From contig JAZGTH010000002.1 in the NCBI GenBank assembly GCA_036877525.1, positions 2,588,001-2,652,000 on the forward strand: a DNA stretch of 64,000 bases, in the 5' to 3' direction. The notes under the pieces are model-generated. The model searched no databases, was not told the origin of the DNA, and was given only the letters and a program-made list of their open reading frames with translations. Origin of the DNA: Chromobotia macracanthus (lineage: Eukaryota; Chordata; Actinopteri; Cypriniformes; Botiidae). Within the stretch, counting starts at the first letter, position 1. The number at the start of each line of letters is the position of its first letter. The position numbers and the translations under genes were made by a program. Below, one piece after another: positions 57,101 to 64,000 of the stretch.

Positions 57101-57614
57101 TATAAAACCATAAACAATTTGTTTCATCCTTGTAATTTTCCTGTTCTCTATAACTTTTTTGGAGTGAAGTTTAAGTGAGCTTGGTGGTATCGGTCGAAAA
57201 GGAGAATTGTTTTTAGAAGCAGGGCAGTTTCTTATAAAAGATTGCAGAGAAATTCTGGAATTTTGTTTTAGATATTTTGATATTTTTTGCCATTGATTTG
57301 TTTTTCAAATTAATATATGGCCATGAAATCTTTACTTTGATGCCCTTTAGCCTGCTATATTCTTCTGTTTCCTGCTATTCACCTGGTTTTTGCTTTTCAC
57401 TTCTCTCACCCTCTACCACTCTTCTCCCTCCTCCACTCATCTTCATTCTTTTGTAAACGTTTCATTCCTCACCCCTATCCTCTCTCACTCTTTCTCTTTT
57501 CCTCTTCTTGACATTCCAGGTGGTCATTCTCGCAGCAACCGTGGCAGTTCTGAGACCAGTCTGCCCACACTGGCATGCTCCCTTCTGCTGGTGGACCAAC
57601 TCATCGACTTATAA
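26950..57614 (+). CDS. aak1: AAK1 AP2-associated protein kinase 1, 16 recognised coding exons
   Basis: AAK1 is a serine/threonine kinase of the Ark/NAK family that phosphorylates the AP-2 mu subunit in clathrin-coated pits and acts in receptor endocytosis and Notch traffic. The exons join in phase to 2082 nt (693 residues; human long form about 961). Residues 1-41 are Gly/Ser-rich. The kinase domain spans about 42-312: EGGFAIVF loop (50-57), Lys70, Glu86, HRDLK (170-174), DFG (190-192), APE (223-225). A Pro/Gln-rich region follows, then LTPPSSPK, HRRILSDVTHS, WNPFGDDNFSKLT and the terminal LLLVDQLIDL. Wording matches AAK1 rather than BMP2K (DFCRGGQVVNLMNQRL, LTPRKRA). The AP2-binding middle part of the human protein is not found. 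No stop or frameshift is seen. Which teleost paralogue (a or b) cannot be told. Confidence 0.96.
27157..27710 (+). mobile_element. Complete MITE-like element in aak1 intron 1, 554 bp
   Basis: The ends are inverted repeats: GGCTGTGTTCACACTG on the left and, as reverse complement on the right, GGCTGCGTTTACACTGC. The interior has no coding capacity. A truncated inverted relative lies at 23461-23786. The target duplication is not clear, so the superfamily stays open. Confidence 0.8.
27711..28500. other. aak1 intron 1 stretch without recognised features
   Basis: Single-copy-looking sequence. The 68-codon frame at 27851-28057 has no recognisable domain. Confidence 0.4.
28560..28910 (-). mobile_element. 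L1-type LINE ORF2 C-terminal fragment
   Basis: The minus-strand frame contains FAWNGRKPIHQLKSLQLP, GGLTMPNILYYNWAC and a WEWY end. This is the pattern just downstream of the reverse transcriptase in L1/Tx1 ORF2 (WN-x-R-P followed by GG-x-x-x-PN-x-x-YYWA). Only about 300 bases remain. Confidence 0.75.
29360..29800 (-). repeat. GTTGCTAGG-family piece with TTAGCATGA-type array, copy 3
   Basis: From 29445 the plus strand repeats TTAGCATCATG and TTAAAAYGTG with a period near 20-22 bases. This is the complement of the arrays at 3130 and 22425. It is the most regular of the three. The leading bases (ACTTACATTGAAGG) are also repeat-like. Confidence 0.75.
31190..32095 (-). mobile_element. L2-like LINE copy C, 3' end, in aak1 intron 1
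   Basis: Reverse-complement match to the 3' part of copies A and B. The terminus reads ACACTATATAAATAAAATTT on the minus strand near 31220. The tail phrase AGGGCCAGTTCTCCTCTGGC lies at 31649. The coding end (CTCTGGAACAGTCTTTCC) lies at about 32000. It is 5' truncated, as is usual for LINE copies. Confidence 0.85.
32203..32338. repeat. Small snap-back repeat
   Basis: GTGCCAAATTTTGACTCC near 32206 is inverted as GGAGTCAAAATTAGGCAC near 32314, with about 90 bases between, including CCACCCCCAAACCTAATCC. It looks like a miniature inverted-repeat element. Confidence 0.6.
32421..32462. repeat. Perfect 17-bp hairpin with 8-base loop
   Basis: AACAACGTAGACAAGGC is followed by AAGTAATA and then GCCTTGTCTACGTTGTT. 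The arms are exact reverse complements. Function unknown. Confidence 0.9.
33276..33394 (+). CDS. aak1: aak1 exon 2 (catalytic lysine)
   Basis: It encodes GFAIVFLVRTHQGVCCALKR with the ATP-anchoring lysine, and NNEHDLQVCKREIQIM with the alpha-C glutamate. The acceptor is TTCTTGCAG and the donor ATG|GTGAGA. Confidence 0.97.
33440..34340 (+). repeat. GTTGCTAGG-family repeat copy 4 in aak1 intron 2, with tandem units
   Basis: Starts within TACAGTGTTTTAATGCTGAGA phrases and then has two successive units of about 200 bases. Each unit carries a GGAAGTC-GGTTGCTAGG head, a CACCATTTGTTGCT middle, and a GCGAGCTATG-like TGACATCA relative (33815-34008 and 34009-34150). The tail TCTACGACAAACGGTGCGGG follows. 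Same orientation as copies 1 and 2. Confidence 0.75.
34647..34755 (+). CDS. aak1: aak1 exon 3
   Basis: It encodes RDLVGNKNIVGFLDSS and VWEVLILMDFCRG, through the hinge. It ends in phase 1. Confidence 0.96.
34990..35290. other. aak1 intron 3, nothing recognised
   Basis: No repeat or frame of note. The minus-strand 81-codon frame at 35038-35283 has no known domain. Confidence 0.35.
35325..35467 (+). CDS. aak1: aak1 exon 4 (HRD motif)
   Basis: It encodes GQVVNLMNQRLQTGFTE and KTPIIHRDLK, ending at the catalytic loop lysine in phase 0. Confidence 0.97.
35873..35994 (+). CDS. aak1: aak1 exon 5 (DFG motif)
   Basis: It encodes [20 protein letters not shown] and EEEIKK, with the magnesium-binding DFG. 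It ends in phase 2. Confidence 0.97.
36110..36191 (+). CDS. aak1: aak1 exon 6 (APE motif)
   Basis: It encodes YTTLSYRAPEMVNLYGGK and TTKADIW, the activation segment end. It ends in phase 0. Confidence 0.97.
36707..36839 (+). CDS. aak1: aak1 exon 7
   Basis: It encodes [20 protein letters not shown] and DMHCLI. The donor ATTC|GTGAGT splits the arginine codon completed in exon 8. Confidence 0.97.
37381..37484 (+). CDS. aak1: aak1 exon 8
   Basis: It encodes YMLEPDPDVRPDIYQVSYFT, the end of the kinase domain, then KECTVQNIY. It ends in phase 0 at TAT|GTAAGG. Confidence 0.96.
37485..38313. other. aak1 intron 8, AT-rich, nothing recognised
   Basis: AT-rich sequence with short A runs. There are no coding or repeat landmarks. 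Confidence 0.4.
38314..38393 (+). CDS. aak1: aak1 exon 9
   Basis: It encodes NSSIPEKLPEPIRASEAMAK and the start of an arginine codon. It matches the short linker just after the kinase domain. Confidence 0.95.
38394..39126. other. aak1 intron 9, AT-rich, nothing recognised
   Basis: Strongly AT-rich sequence without landmarks, ending in the exon 10 acceptor TTATTCAG. Confidence 0.4.
39127..39284 (+). CDS. aak1: aak1 exon 10
   Basis: It encodes FTDPIPTTETSIAPRQRPKA, then GILPIQPALTPRKRA, near identical to human AAK1. It ends in phase 1 at ATCA|GTGAGT. Confidence 0.96.
39419..40335 (+). repeat. Nested duplicated segments in aak1 intron 10
   Basis: A unit of about 102 bases starting GAACCTTATATAACTCCC at 39419 recurs at 39683 with few changes. 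A second unit, starting near AACTAACAACAGAAATTA (39860) and running to CTTCTCCTG (39972), recurs at about 40221-40331. The two pairs are interleaved end to end, which suggests segmental duplication or a composite non-autonomous element. Confidence 0.8.
40665..40849 (+). CDS. aak1: aak1 exon 11, Gln/Pro-rich
   Basis: It starts SVNIAVQPVVPG and is rich in Q and P (IPIEQQQATPKQ, FVQQQP). This is the start of the low-complexity region, which is much longer in human AAK1. It ends CAACAACAG|GTAATT in phase 0. No further Q-rich exon is found in the next 8 kb. Confidence 0.9.
41230..42160 (-). mobile_element. L2-like LINE copy D, 3' tail, split by a MITE
   Basis: Reverse-complement match to 1620-1960. 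It includes GTCAGCAGTCTCCCAGTAAGC near 42118, AATAGAAGAGTCTTTTGGAC near 42036, and CTTATGGGACAGGGGTATAA near 41397. Only the non-coding tail is present. Confidence 0.8.
41486..41965. mobile_element. 480-bp MITE with 48-bp terminal inverted repeats
   Basis: The left end TACAACCCCAAATCAGAAAA mirrors the right end, whose reverse complement is TACAACCCCAACTCAGAAAA. The match continues through GTTGGGACAGTATGGAAAAC for about 48 bases with one mismatch. TA at both edges fits a Tc1/mariner-type target. It is nested in LINE copy D, so it is younger than that copy. No open transposase. Confidence 0.88.
42161..42622. other. aak1 intron 11 stretch with an unexplained proline-rich frame
   Basis: An open frame at 42147-42356 gives PVKPKIKDMVPPQCLP and ILAPPPASVISEIEP. 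It resembles neither a known transposon protein nor the human AAK1 sequence clearly. It cannot be joined in phase to exons 11 and 12. It may be gag-linker debris of the adjacent gypsy element. Confidence 0.35.
42623..42890 (+). repeat. Gypsy 5' LTR, truncated
   Basis: Matches 45822-46100 of the 3' LTR from CACTCACTGTCC through CACAAGCTCCTGCATCTGTAA. The first 150 bases of the LTR are missing and the right edge is blurred. Confidence 0.75.
43575..43660 (+). repeat. SINE-like 3' tail
   Basis: TAAGTCGCTTTGGATAAAAG and TAAATGTAAATGTAA make up the common fish tail consensus. Inverted relatives are seen at 51705-51765, and fragments at 36340 and 59815. Confidence 0.7.
45671..46170 (+). repeat. Gypsy 3' LTR, 500 bp
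   Basis: Begins TGTCACAGATCTGCC right after a purine tract and ends GATCTTCACA. An AATAAA at 46145-46150 is placed as expected for LTR polyadenylation. Confidence 0.8.
46171..47540. other. aak1 intron 11, unassigned, possibly LTR-like sequence
   Basis: It has a CACGGGGCACCAATTAATGG phrase next to the gypsy LTR end, a short GT run (46246-46260), and a GC-richer stretch (46790-47200) with a 147-codon minus-strand frame of no known domain. It may be another retroelement's leader, but I cannot name it. Confidence 0.35.
47890..48015 (+). mobile_element. Small LINE fragment
   Basis: One frame gives a LHNIRKIRPFF-like stretch (CACAACATCAGGAAGATCAG), typical of the C-terminal half of fish L2/CR1-type ORF2 before the LDYCN motif. 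Only about 120 bases are recognisable. Confidence 0.5.
48020..49032. other. aak1 intron 11, last part
   Basis: AT-rich. A short repeat phrase GTTACAGATTGCAGCTG is at 48880. Otherwise nothing is recognised. Confidence 0.4.
49033..49226 (+). CDS. aak1: aak1 exon 12
   Basis: The acceptor TTCTTAAAG gives phase 0, matching exon 11. It encodes HKVSSLTPPSSPKTAPKGG, HRRILSDVTHSTIFGV and STQLLQAAAAEASLSKSK, all close to human AAK1. A TAG six bases into the exon could serve as another acceptor but would break the phase. Confidence 0.94.
49680..49880 (+). repeat. Interspersed repeat related to 10910-11330
   Basis: CCCAGAATGAAAATTCTCTC, TAATTTACTTCATGCCATCC and CTTACTTTCTTCCGCCGAAC give the common fish consensus. 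Non-coding. Confidence 0.7.
50109..50287 (+). CDS. aak1: aak1 exon 13 (NPF motif)
   Basis: It encodes SASTTLSGSQ, then SWNPFGDDNFSKLTTEELLN and KDFASID. NPF is a possible EH-domain ligand and the block is conserved in AAK1 and BMP2K. It ends in phase 1. Confidence 0.95.
50288..51470. other. aak1 intron 13, nothing recognised
   Basis: AT-rich sequence with a (GT)-rich patch just before exon 14 (51440-51462). The 69-codon minus-strand frame at 50887-51096 has no known domain. Confidence 0.4.
51471..51557 (+). CDS. aak1: aak1 exon 14, short and divergent
   Basis: After TATTTCCAG it encodes AKTAQRSCPDNLISGSQS and NNGFLQGG. The SxSLIPG-like position of human AAK1 corresponds to DNLISGSQ. The donor GGGG|GTACTA is weak but gives phase 1, which fits exon 15. 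The 3' boundary is less certain. Confidence 0.7.
51700..53065. repeat. Mixed repeat debris in aak1 intron 14
   Basis: 51705-51765 is an inverted SINE-like tail (ATTTAGCAGACACTTTTATC). About 52125-52155 repeats the L2 tail phrase CCAGTTCTCCTCTGGCACAT. 52730-52870 carries a fish repeat phrase around GAACAAGACTGGGAAAGTTT. No coding. Confidence 0.55.
53070..53430 (+). mobile_element. Non-LTR reverse transcriptase fragment
   Basis: Frames give HHQFAYRANRSTEDVVSLAL and, after shifts, GAPRGCVMSSLLF. This is the FAYR-NRSTEDA and GSPQGCVLSPLL pattern of a LINE family different from the L2 copies. It stops abruptly where the DIRS-like piece begins. Confidence 0.75.
53440..55200 (-). mobile_element. 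DIRS-like retrotransposon fragment
   Basis: On the minus strand, 55190-54600 looks like gag, 54578-54065 is reverse transcriptase (LCILNKFLHKILFRMLMQKR, then EGRAHQYKVLTFNLSLSPCV), and 53640-53500 is an RNase H-side segment (DLFTSPDTSHCPLWN and GMDALVHSWPQDLHKY). These phrases are close to those of fish DIRS elements. The LDDW catalytic site is not intact. No tyrosine recombinase or terminal repeats are seen. Confidence 0.8.
55230..56090 (-). repeat. Non-coding repeat, inverse orientation
   Basis: Reverse complement of the phrases at 23880-24050: AAATACTCCTCCTAGGG, ATATTATGCCAAGGCAATGC and GATTTGTGATATCTTGAAC. Ends in the region just before exon 15. Confidence 0.65.
56281..56421 (+). CDS. 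aak1: aak1 exon 15
   Basis: It encodes ESSVSGDSLLDGLLPH and, later, MDQFTPNAVSSVQSNQ. This resembles the TGEDSLLD and EEFAPTAIS parts of human AAK1. The acceptor is GTCTTTCAG and the donor CAGG|GTAAGA, in phase 1. Confidence 0.85.
56823..56927 (+). other. Candidate alternative terminal exon of aak1
   Basis: After an ACCCTCCTGCAG acceptor, a frame in phase with exon 15 reads VSDPAYPLSSFQDK and stops at TGA about 95 bases on. The VSDP start resembles the SVSDPFIPL region of human AAK1, which lies before the exon 15 equivalent, so the order is wrong. There is no good donor. Speculative. Confidence 0.25.
57520..57614 (+). CDS. aak1: aak1 exon 16, terminal coding exon
   Basis: It encodes GGHSRSNRGSSETSLPTLAC and SLLLVDQLIDL, then TAA. 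This is the end of the AAK1 long isoform. Confidence 0.96.
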
Positions 57615-58956
57615 AGGAAACAGAGGAAGCGAGGCAGATGATAGAGAGAAAGGGACTTTATGGGGGCAGTGTGCATTCTTTAACATAGTGAGAATTTAGA
57701 AATGTCAGTGAGCCTAATCTTGAGTATTTACATAATATTTCAGCCTTGTCCGTCTACCTGACCCTAGGGCAAACTTTTATGTTTTCACATATTTTCTGTT
57801 CACATTTGCGGCATCTCTGTTCTGTGATCCATAAATATTCTAATGACTCCATTATTGATGAATCCTTCATACTCCAGAATGTAAAAGTATGATGTACTAA
57901 ATGCGCTAAAATGTACTGCACAAATAGGTTTTGAGTTAAAATGTAAAAAATTGTTAATTACAGCACTATTTGAAAACACATTTACCTTCTTTATGGTGAC
58001 ATATTTATAACTAAAACCAAATATTCAGCTGGCAATAATGGAGGGCAGGACTTGAATTTTAGCCATGGGAATTTAATTAGATCATGAAATGTTGGGCTAT
58101 AATACTATTGGTCAATATTTTAATGTCTTTCACTTACACTTGGTGACAGTAGCTTACAATTAAAATGCTGTATTTTGATACTTTTCAGTAAGACCAGAAA
58201 CAGGTATTTACATAAACGGTACATTTTTATTCTGCGTTGACTTTAACCTTCTCTGCTTTCAACCCCTTTGGCATAACTTCAGGCACACATTGCCTTTTCC
58301 AATTGTATTTAGTTTAACTGGGAAACATTATAACCAATGATGGCCATAAAATGGCAGGCACATGAAACACATATATGGCACATTTGACAGAACAAAACAA
58401 AACAAATATAAACCAGTGAGAGAGAGTTTTTTTTTTTTTGAAAAAAAAAGGTTTGTAGTAGTTACCAAAAAAATTGGACATTGCAGAGAGAAATAAGACA
58501 TTTACAGCGACACCACTGAGTGTTTGATGGTATGTTTGAAAATAAGGCAGATTAGTTTAGCATTAAGCACGAATTTAAAATTAAGTGGGTAATTAGATTT
58601 CTTAAAGCACAACTGGACAAGCCTGTTCAAAATTCTTATTTGTTAGCAGATGTCAGAGGGTATGTTGTAGCAAAGGTTTTGGTCTCAGAGCACCACTTTC
58701 ACAAGCACTTGTATTTTGCATGTGATGTCTTGGGACACACTATCGTCATTAAATTTAAAAAGTTTGGAGTGTTTTTAGACAGTTAGAGTTTTACAAATCT
58801 GTAAAACATTGCAGTCATTCAGTCAAAGTCGTTTCTTGTTGGCTTTCCATCCCTTTTCCCACCTACATTATTAGATTGCATTTTGGCCTGTCCTGTAAAG
58901 TGTAGAATATCCTGCAAAGTACAATATAAAGATATCAGCACAAAAAAATTATAAAA
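57615..58956 (+). other. aak1: aak1 3' untranslated region, probable
   Basis: No AATAAA occurs between the stop codon and 58956, so the 3' UTR is at least about 1.35 kb if canonical signals are used. AT-rich. A T13/A9 inverted pair lies at 58428-58450. Confidence 0.5.
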
Positions 58957-58961
58957 ATAAA
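58956..58961 (+). terminator. aak1: First candidate aak1 polyadenylation signal
   Basis: The first AATAAA downstream of the stop codon. Further hexamers occur at about 59334, 61487, 61890 and 63472, so longer 3' UTRs are possible. Confidence 0.35.
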
Positions 58962-59174
58962 TTACCATTAATAGTAGAAAAACTCGGCTTATTTATGTTC
59001 ACTGAAGCATCCGGAAATCCCTCTCATAGCTGTTGTTATGCTCTTAAAACATTTAAATTTCATTCTTCTGTTTATTTTTGTTTGTTCATTCTGTCTCTTC
59101 CTCCTTTATTTGTTATTGTGTTCATTTGCTTGTTTATTTATCCCACTGCTTCTTTATATTGCTTTTTTGTATCT

Positions 59175-59400
59175 GACACAGTGGCCCCGAAAAGTATAGA
59201 GACACTTTAGGTACAATCTAACAGATCTGGCTGTCATTGCATTAAAATCATGGTTTGATACTACTTGGCTGATATTTTACTAAAAATACCACAGGCACTC
59301 TTTGAAAGCAGTCTTTTGTTTTAAAAGATAAAGCAATAAATATACTGTATGAGGTGAAGGCAAGAAGTATTTAGACACTTTCAGTAGTATTAATAGGAAT
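59175..59400 (+). repeat. Possible DNA-transposon remnant
   Basis: CACAGTGGCCCCGAAAAGTA, then GACACTTT, and later AAGAAGTATTTAGACACTTT resemble the ends of fish Tc1-type elements. Boundaries are not resolved. Confidence 0.35.
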
Positions 59401-60139
59401 AGTATAAGTAGTCACTGTCTTAATTGTTGGTGATGTCATCCACATCGATAATTAAAAAAACTTGTCTGGCAATAGTATGGTTTAGGTCCTACATATCCAA
59501 CCATTACCATTATGTTTATGTAAGCAAAATAATGGCATATAAATCATCAATCAAGTCATGTATTGGGTGCCAATACATTACATTGGGTATTTAGGCCTCA
59601 AGCTTTCTCCTTGTATATGTTTCTAATGGGAGACATTATCTGGAAATTTGTTTTTAGTTAAATTAGTTTATTTTTCCTTCGAACATGATGATACCAACCA
59701 ATTTTCTAAGACTGTATTAATGATACTACTGTGCTTATTATAGGTTCAAACACCTCTAAATATAAGACAGTAAAATGTAATCTGTCAATAGATGGTTGTA
59801 CTGTCATCTTACATTTACATTTAGGCATTTAGCAGACAGTCCAAAAACCTTTCCATGTTTTTGAACCTGGGTGTAATATTAGATTTCAATCTGTCGTTCC
59901 ACACAACATTCTTCCCCCTACAGTTATTAAAAAATAAACAATTGGGCCCTTTGCACTTTCAGTTCTTGAGTCTTCGAGTCTTCAGCCGTTAGGGCTAGGC
60001 AAAGGCTGGCAGATGGGCAGGGGGGCCTGGTAGCACAAAAAGATGGTGCATACATCATACATACACACCTGTTTGAATCTTGGTATGTGTATCGGTCCTG
60101 AACAACTTTCGCACTGACAACCCTTAGCAACCCTTAGGA

Positions 60140-61270
60140 TTTTCATATGTCGAACAGTGTTGCCATGGTGAGGTGGTAAAATTATGGTAAAAAAATGGGA
60201 AACGAGATCTCTAATATCTTCAGCATGCACTGAGTGATTTACGTCAAACTTGGCAAACATGTTTATTTTGGTGGGCTAATGACATTGATATGACTATTGT
60301 GAGTCATGGTGCTAGTGCCACCAACTGGCAACAGGAAATGTGAAATTTAAAAAAGTTAACTTACATTTAGCCAAGTTATTTAGCCATTATTCAGATCAGA
60401 ATAATGTAGAGACATGGCTGAAATAAAGAAAGTGACTTTATTCTGCCAGTTGGTGGCGCTATGACTGTGATTCACAATGGCCATCTCTATGTCATCAGTC
60501 CCTAGAAACCAAACATATGGGTTAAGTTTCAATGATTACTCAATGCACACAGAACATATGAGACATTTCCTGTTTCTTTTTTCAACAAATTTATTGCATC
60601 ACCATGGCAACATTGTTCGAGATATCAAAAATCCCTTCGCAATTTAGCATTTTCAATGTCTTGGAATAATATTTTCCAATTTTGGAGACAATCCCATAAA
60701 TCCCCTAGGAGGAGCGTTTAAAAATTCAGATCCAAATTCAAAATCCAAATACAACCCAAAATGGCCAGCTTCCTGTTAGGTAAAGCTAATGAATGTAATT
60801 CTGAATACATGTACCAAGTTTGGTGACCGTAGGCAAAACTAACGCCATCACTTTTGTCAAAGTGGAGCTACAGAGACCCCCACCACTCCCATGTCTGAGC
60901 TTTAGCCCATGAATAACAGCTGACCACTATTTTTGACCAAAATTTCATGCCATTTTAATCATGTTTAACACCTCAAATACACCTGAATGTGGTTTTAAAG
61001 TTTGACACATTGCCATGGCAACAATATTTAAGCTATCACAAATCACAGAGCTTTATATCAGCCATGCCTCTGCATTATTCTGACCAAGTCTAAAGTGACT
61101 TGGCTAGATGTAAGTTGACTATTTTAAAGTTTGTTTTAAGTGATGCACTTCCTATTGCCAGTTGGTGGCGCTATGTCTGTGGCTTACAATAGTCATATCA
61201 ATATCTTCAGCCCACCACAATATACATATTAGTCAAGTTTGACGTAAATCGCTCAATGCGTGAATTGCTT
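60140..61270 (+). repeat. Non-coding repeat related to 14978-16140 and 23787-24215
   Basis: It carries CCAGTTGGTGGCGCTATG twice (about 60450 and 61150), ATCAAAAATCCCTTCGCAAT, CAAAATGGCCAGCTTCCTG and CATTGCCATGGCAACA. The second half repeats parts of the first, so tandem structure is again present. Confidence 0.7.
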
Positions 61271-61806
61271 AGGCTTGTCTTTCACTCTTGATTCAGGCCT
61301 TTGATTGAGTCATAAACCAATTCACAGATGCATAAAAAGGTGATTATAGGCCGCTGTGTTTATCCTGAATGCCTTTTGTAATGTATATCACTTTAGTATT
61401 TTTTTTAAGGTACTGGAGAGAAAGAGAATCAGTTAATCCTAAAGTGACTCAATTTTGTTTTCCCACAGTGCACTTTGTATTATAGAAATAAAACTGAATT
61501 AACCTTTCAGATTCAAAAGTAAATGGAACATGTCCATAGTTAATGTGACAAAATACTCCTGTGGGTACTCTGCAAGGACACTTATGTGTACTTGAAACTG
61601 GGAAATTGACTTGACAGTCACTAAAATCAGCTTGGGTTGATTAATGCACTGACAATAATTTCGTCATTAAATAATAAATGATATCAGGGCAAAACGTGTC
61701 AATTTTTGGACCCATTGTATTGATCTATATGCTTAAGCACAAAAATATTCATTTCACTTTTGTAACATTTCTGTCTGTTTCTCCACTGTATCTGGTCTTT
61801 GTTTAG

Positions 61807-61887
61807 GCCTTTCTGGTGAAGGATATTTTGGATAAACTTGAATGTACAGATAGTGACTATATGAATTCTGTAATTTCAAAGAACTGA
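61807..61887 (+). other. Candidate orphan terminal exon
   Basis: A good acceptor context (TGGTCTTTGTTTAG) precedes an open frame reading AFLVKDILDKLECTDSDY and MNSVISKN, then TGA. An AATAAA follows at about 61890. It looks like the last exon of a transcript but matches no gene I recognise, including AAK1. Confidence 0.3.
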
Positions 61888-61899
61888 AGAATAAATAAT

Positions 61900-64000
61900 C
61901 AAGCTATAAAAGTGAAAGGCAAGCAGTGTATCACAAGGTAATTTATTCACACTGTTGTAAATTTTTGTAATTTATTTTACTAGTTGAATTTTACAAAAAC
62001 TGTCATGAAAGATTTTGATCATATTTTACCCAAAGACTATGAGGTAGTTTGCCTATTGAAAATTAAATTTATTAAAACATTTTGTTATTGTATTGCGTAA
62101 AAACGGTTATATCACAATTATAAAGTAAAATTGTAAGTACATATAATATTTGTTGTACTGAAATTAATTACATAAATTCAGTGCAACATAAGTTAATTAT
62201 GTACTAAGTCATAAATAGTCATTGTGTCGGGACAGAACTTTCACCACTGTATGGGGTTTCATGAAAATAATGTTTTGACAAAAAAAAGTAATGCTGAAAA
62301 TAGGTGTTTTGCAAGCTACCATTCCTCACTTTTTCTTGATTATATTGTGCAATATGACCCAGAAATCTTTGTGTAGAATTCATCCTTTAATCATAATAGG
62401 CTAAAAGGATGAAAGGCTCAAAGAATTTCTAATAAGCTCAATATTTTGAGTCCTAATCACAAAATGATTATTCGAAGACAGGGACTGTATGTGTTTATTT
62501 CAAGTTAGCTGTCAGTAAATGTGTATTCTATTGTATTGATTGAGACAGAGCCCATGACAGATGGTCTTGCCAAAGTGACATTGATTCAGTCTTGAGCTCA
62601 GGAGGTGATAAAGTGTTTTACACACTCTTGAGTTCTTGAATTCTCCTCGAAAGGAACTCCCAACTCATGAAAGCAGCTTGGCTTGTTTTAATGTAGCTTA
62701 TAATTAGTGGCATAAGAAAGTAGTTCTTCATGAATCAATGTTTTATAAGCATTAACCTGAAAAGGTTTCCTTGAGGTAAACATATAGACACACACTGTGA
62801 CCACTGTATAAGCAAATATATGACTTTAAATATCTCATTTTAAATAATAGTTTTGTTGCTCATTACATATCAAAATTAAAGCAGCTTGGAGCTCAATATA
62901 AAATAATATTGAAGATAAAAGTATAACAATGCCTATATGTATATGACTTTTGGATTTTTCATATTTCACGTATTTTAAAATGTAACTGCTTATACATGTC
63001 TCCTTAAAATCTATACTTTGTTTAAAGCTAAGAGCACAGATTTATTATGCTTTAATTTTTTTGTTTTGTCCAAAGTCTGCAAATTATGCATCAGTAGAAC
63101 GTTCTTGTATATTATGTGTATGTAAATGTTTTCTGTTGTCAACCAGCTAATTTCTTTTCTAATTTTCCTCATCCTCTTTGTTTTGATGTGGCTGACCTAT
63201 GCAAATTGATTGTAGTTCTCTATATTATTTATGCATCGATGGTGTAGCTAAAGTAGTGATGTTAGATGATGTCTGATGTTAGTCTCTCTTATGTTTCAGT
63301 GTGTTTTATTTACAGCCAACATTAGGGGAATACAATGACAAAATCTTTATCAAAATCAAAGTCTTATTCATACTGGAATGCTGTTATTTATTTTGTCTGT
63401 CAAACACGTTATCAACCAGCGAGTTTAGTCATTTTGCTTTGTTTCGTTTGTTACCACGTATGGAAATGGAAATATTAAATAAAGTGTCGATGGGAACAGA
63501 CATTTGGGTTTGTTATTGGTTCCCAGGCATGCTGATTTTACCCATGATTCTCATTATACAGCATTTAAATGGAGGTGTAGTTTGCAAACTGTAAACTTTG
63601 GTTTCAGAAATGTCAGCATCTTTTTCAATACTTGCAAAAGGTGACTAAACATAATGTAGCATGCTGAGTTTTGTTTGTAAACCCTTCACACACCTGTCAT
63701 AAGGTTTTTGCTCAAATTGCACTTTACCAGCAGCTCACAAGAATGCTGACAGTTTAGAGGAGAGGCATCATGTTAAGTCACAATGACATTAGTTATGAGT
63801 ACTAATATGAGTACAGAACCATATTTTGCTGGGATAGAAAATGGTTCTCAAATGGTTTTGCATCATGACCTATATTTTACATTTGGTGTAAAGTGCCAAC
63901 CTAATACAGTTCCTAAAAAGTTTGTCCTGCAAAAGTAAACAGAAATGTTCTTACAATCAAACTGAACTGCATAGGCCCAACATGCAAAATTATGAATGTG
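61900..64000. other. 3' flank, nothing recognised
   Basis: AT-rich sequence. The 97-codon frame at 63301-63594 has no known domain and contains an AAATAAAG hexamer context at about 63478, so it is more likely UTR or intergenic. Confidence 0.4.

Noticed and set aside
26950..57614. BMP2K instead of AAK1
   Set aside because: The kinase domains are similar, but DFCRGGQVVNLMNQRL, ILPIQPALTPRKRA, HRRILSDVTHS and the terminal LLLVDQLIDL follow AAK1. The BMP2K-specific long tail is absent.
63301..63594. 97-codon plus-strand frame as a gene
   Set aside because: Hydrophobic composition follows from T-rich sequence. There is no known domain and a poly(A)-like hexamer lies inside it.

Overview
The window is vertebrate nuclear DNA and almost certainly from a teleost fish. 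It is AT-rich, has multi-exon genes with GT-AG introns, and is packed with fish-type repeats: L2-like LINEs, a Tc1-like transposon with IR/DR-type ends, a DIRS-like element, a Ty3/gypsy chromovirus, a class I-like endogenous retrovirus, MITEs, and a non-coding repeat family rich in a GTTGCTAGG motif. The repeat mix suggests a cyprinid-like (otophysan) fish, but the species cannot be fixed from sequence alone.

Two host genes are well supported, both with exon-by-exon reading frames. ddx51 (DEAD-box RNA helicase, ribosome biogenesis) is on the minus strand in 15 coding exons from 21380 down to 10466. All splice phases agree and the model gives 679 residues. aak1 (AP2-associated kinase 1, clathrin endocytosis) is on the plus strand in 16 recognised coding exons from 26950 to 57614. 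The joined length is a multiple of three, giving 693 residues. The genes lie head to head, with 5.6 kb between their start codons. There is no sign of a functional link between them.

Layout. 1-1970: degenerate L2-like LINE. 1971-9460: GTTGCTAGG-family repeat split by an endogenous retrovirus (3897-9238) with both LTRs, a 4-bp target duplication, a tRNA-Arg-type primer site and a polypurine tract. 9461-10340: featureless spacer. 10341-21380: ddx51, with a second L2 copy in intron 13, a palindrome-bearing repeat in intron 14 and a nested Tc1 element in intron 10. 21381-26949: intergenic, with CRE-like sites, another GTTGCTAGG-family copy, a MITE fragment and the aak1 upstream region. 26950-57614: aak1. 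Its introns carry a complete MITE, L1, L2 and DIRS-like pieces, a gypsy element, nested duplications and a perfect hairpin. 57615-64000: 3' flank or UTR with more repeat and one candidate orphan terminal exon.

I found no wholly new biological system. The most useful leads are: the apparent loss or divergence of the AP2-binding region of aak1; the mobile but machinery-less GTTGCTAGG family with its internal tandem units; the ERV's tRNA-Arg-type primer site and missing 3' LTR poly(A) signal; the inverted MITE pair around the aak1 start; and a GC-AG intron in ddx51.
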